Assembly: GCA_001931905.2 (NCBI GenBank)
Contig: MSJI02000733.1
Location: 18,282 to 82,281 of the forward strand
Direction of reading: 5' to 3'
Length of the DNA: 64,000 bases
DNA from: Cladosporium sp. IMV 00045
Lineage: Eukaryota; Ascomycota; Dothideomycetes; Cladosporiales; Cladosporiaceae
Shown: positions 63,994 to 64,000 of the stretch, one piece after another
Layout: every line of letters starts with the position of its first letter
Numbering within the stretch: position 1 is the first letter of the stretch
Made by a program: the position numbers and the translations under genes
The notes under the pieces: generated by a model
The model's database searches: none
The model's input: only the letters and a program-made list of their open reading frames with translations
Told to the model about the DNA's origin: nothing

Positions 63994-64000
63994 GTTTTGC

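Overview
The window is nuclear DNA of a filamentous ascomycete (Pezizomycotina). Evidence: short spliceosomal introns of about 50-65 bp with GT..AG ends, a lone dispersed 5S rRNA gene, a CFEM/GPI-anchor protein, a fungal PDR-type ABC transporter, a NACHT-ankyrin NLR relic, and single-copy housekeeping genes of fungal type (asparagine synthetase, ECM25-like RhoGAP, RTT106, CCZ1, RQC1, PTC5-like phosphatase). A dothideomycete is my guess from overall impression; the sequence alone does not prove it.

Layout. 0-5.4 kb: 3' end of a PDR transporter, a CFEM protein, a small membrane protein, and two adjacent decaying SesA-type (NLR-associated) genes, one ending in a Gly/Asn-rich amyloid-like motif. 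5.8-9.4 kb: a broken PD-(D/E)XK nuclease-like gene, a complete 5S rRNA gene and a possible dehydrogenase relic. 9.4-17.1 kb: a C2H2-ankyrin protein, asparagine synthetase and an ECM25-like RhoGAP protein. 17.6-34.5 kb (copy A) and 34.6-51.9 kb (copy B): the same eleven-gene block twice in direct orientation, separated by a 20-N assembly gap that cuts the copy A RTT106 gene. 52-64 kb: the end of RTT106 copy B, CCZ1, RQC1, an NLR pseudogene and a mitochondrial PP2C.

The block holds, in order, a secreted GH28 pectinase, a two-domain CHR (chromate-type) transporter, a quinate/galacturonate-type sugar porter and, divergently, a DHDPS-family aldolase of the 2-keto-3-deoxy-acid type. Together these read as a pectin/D-galacturonate utilisation cluster. 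Behind it lie an SKP1-like protein, an F-box-like protein, a basic disordered protein, a Rieske protein, a DUF1993 protein, a GPI-anchored protein and RTT106.

The two copies differ by mainly silent changes but have decayed in different genes. A 391-bp inverted-repeat element, an in-frame stop in the F-box-like gene and a 1-bp deletion in the basic-protein gene are found only in B. A 53-bp tandem duplication in the SKP1-like gene is found only in A. Whether this is a true tandem duplication or two haplotypes/homeologs wrongly joined at the N gap is the main open question of the window.
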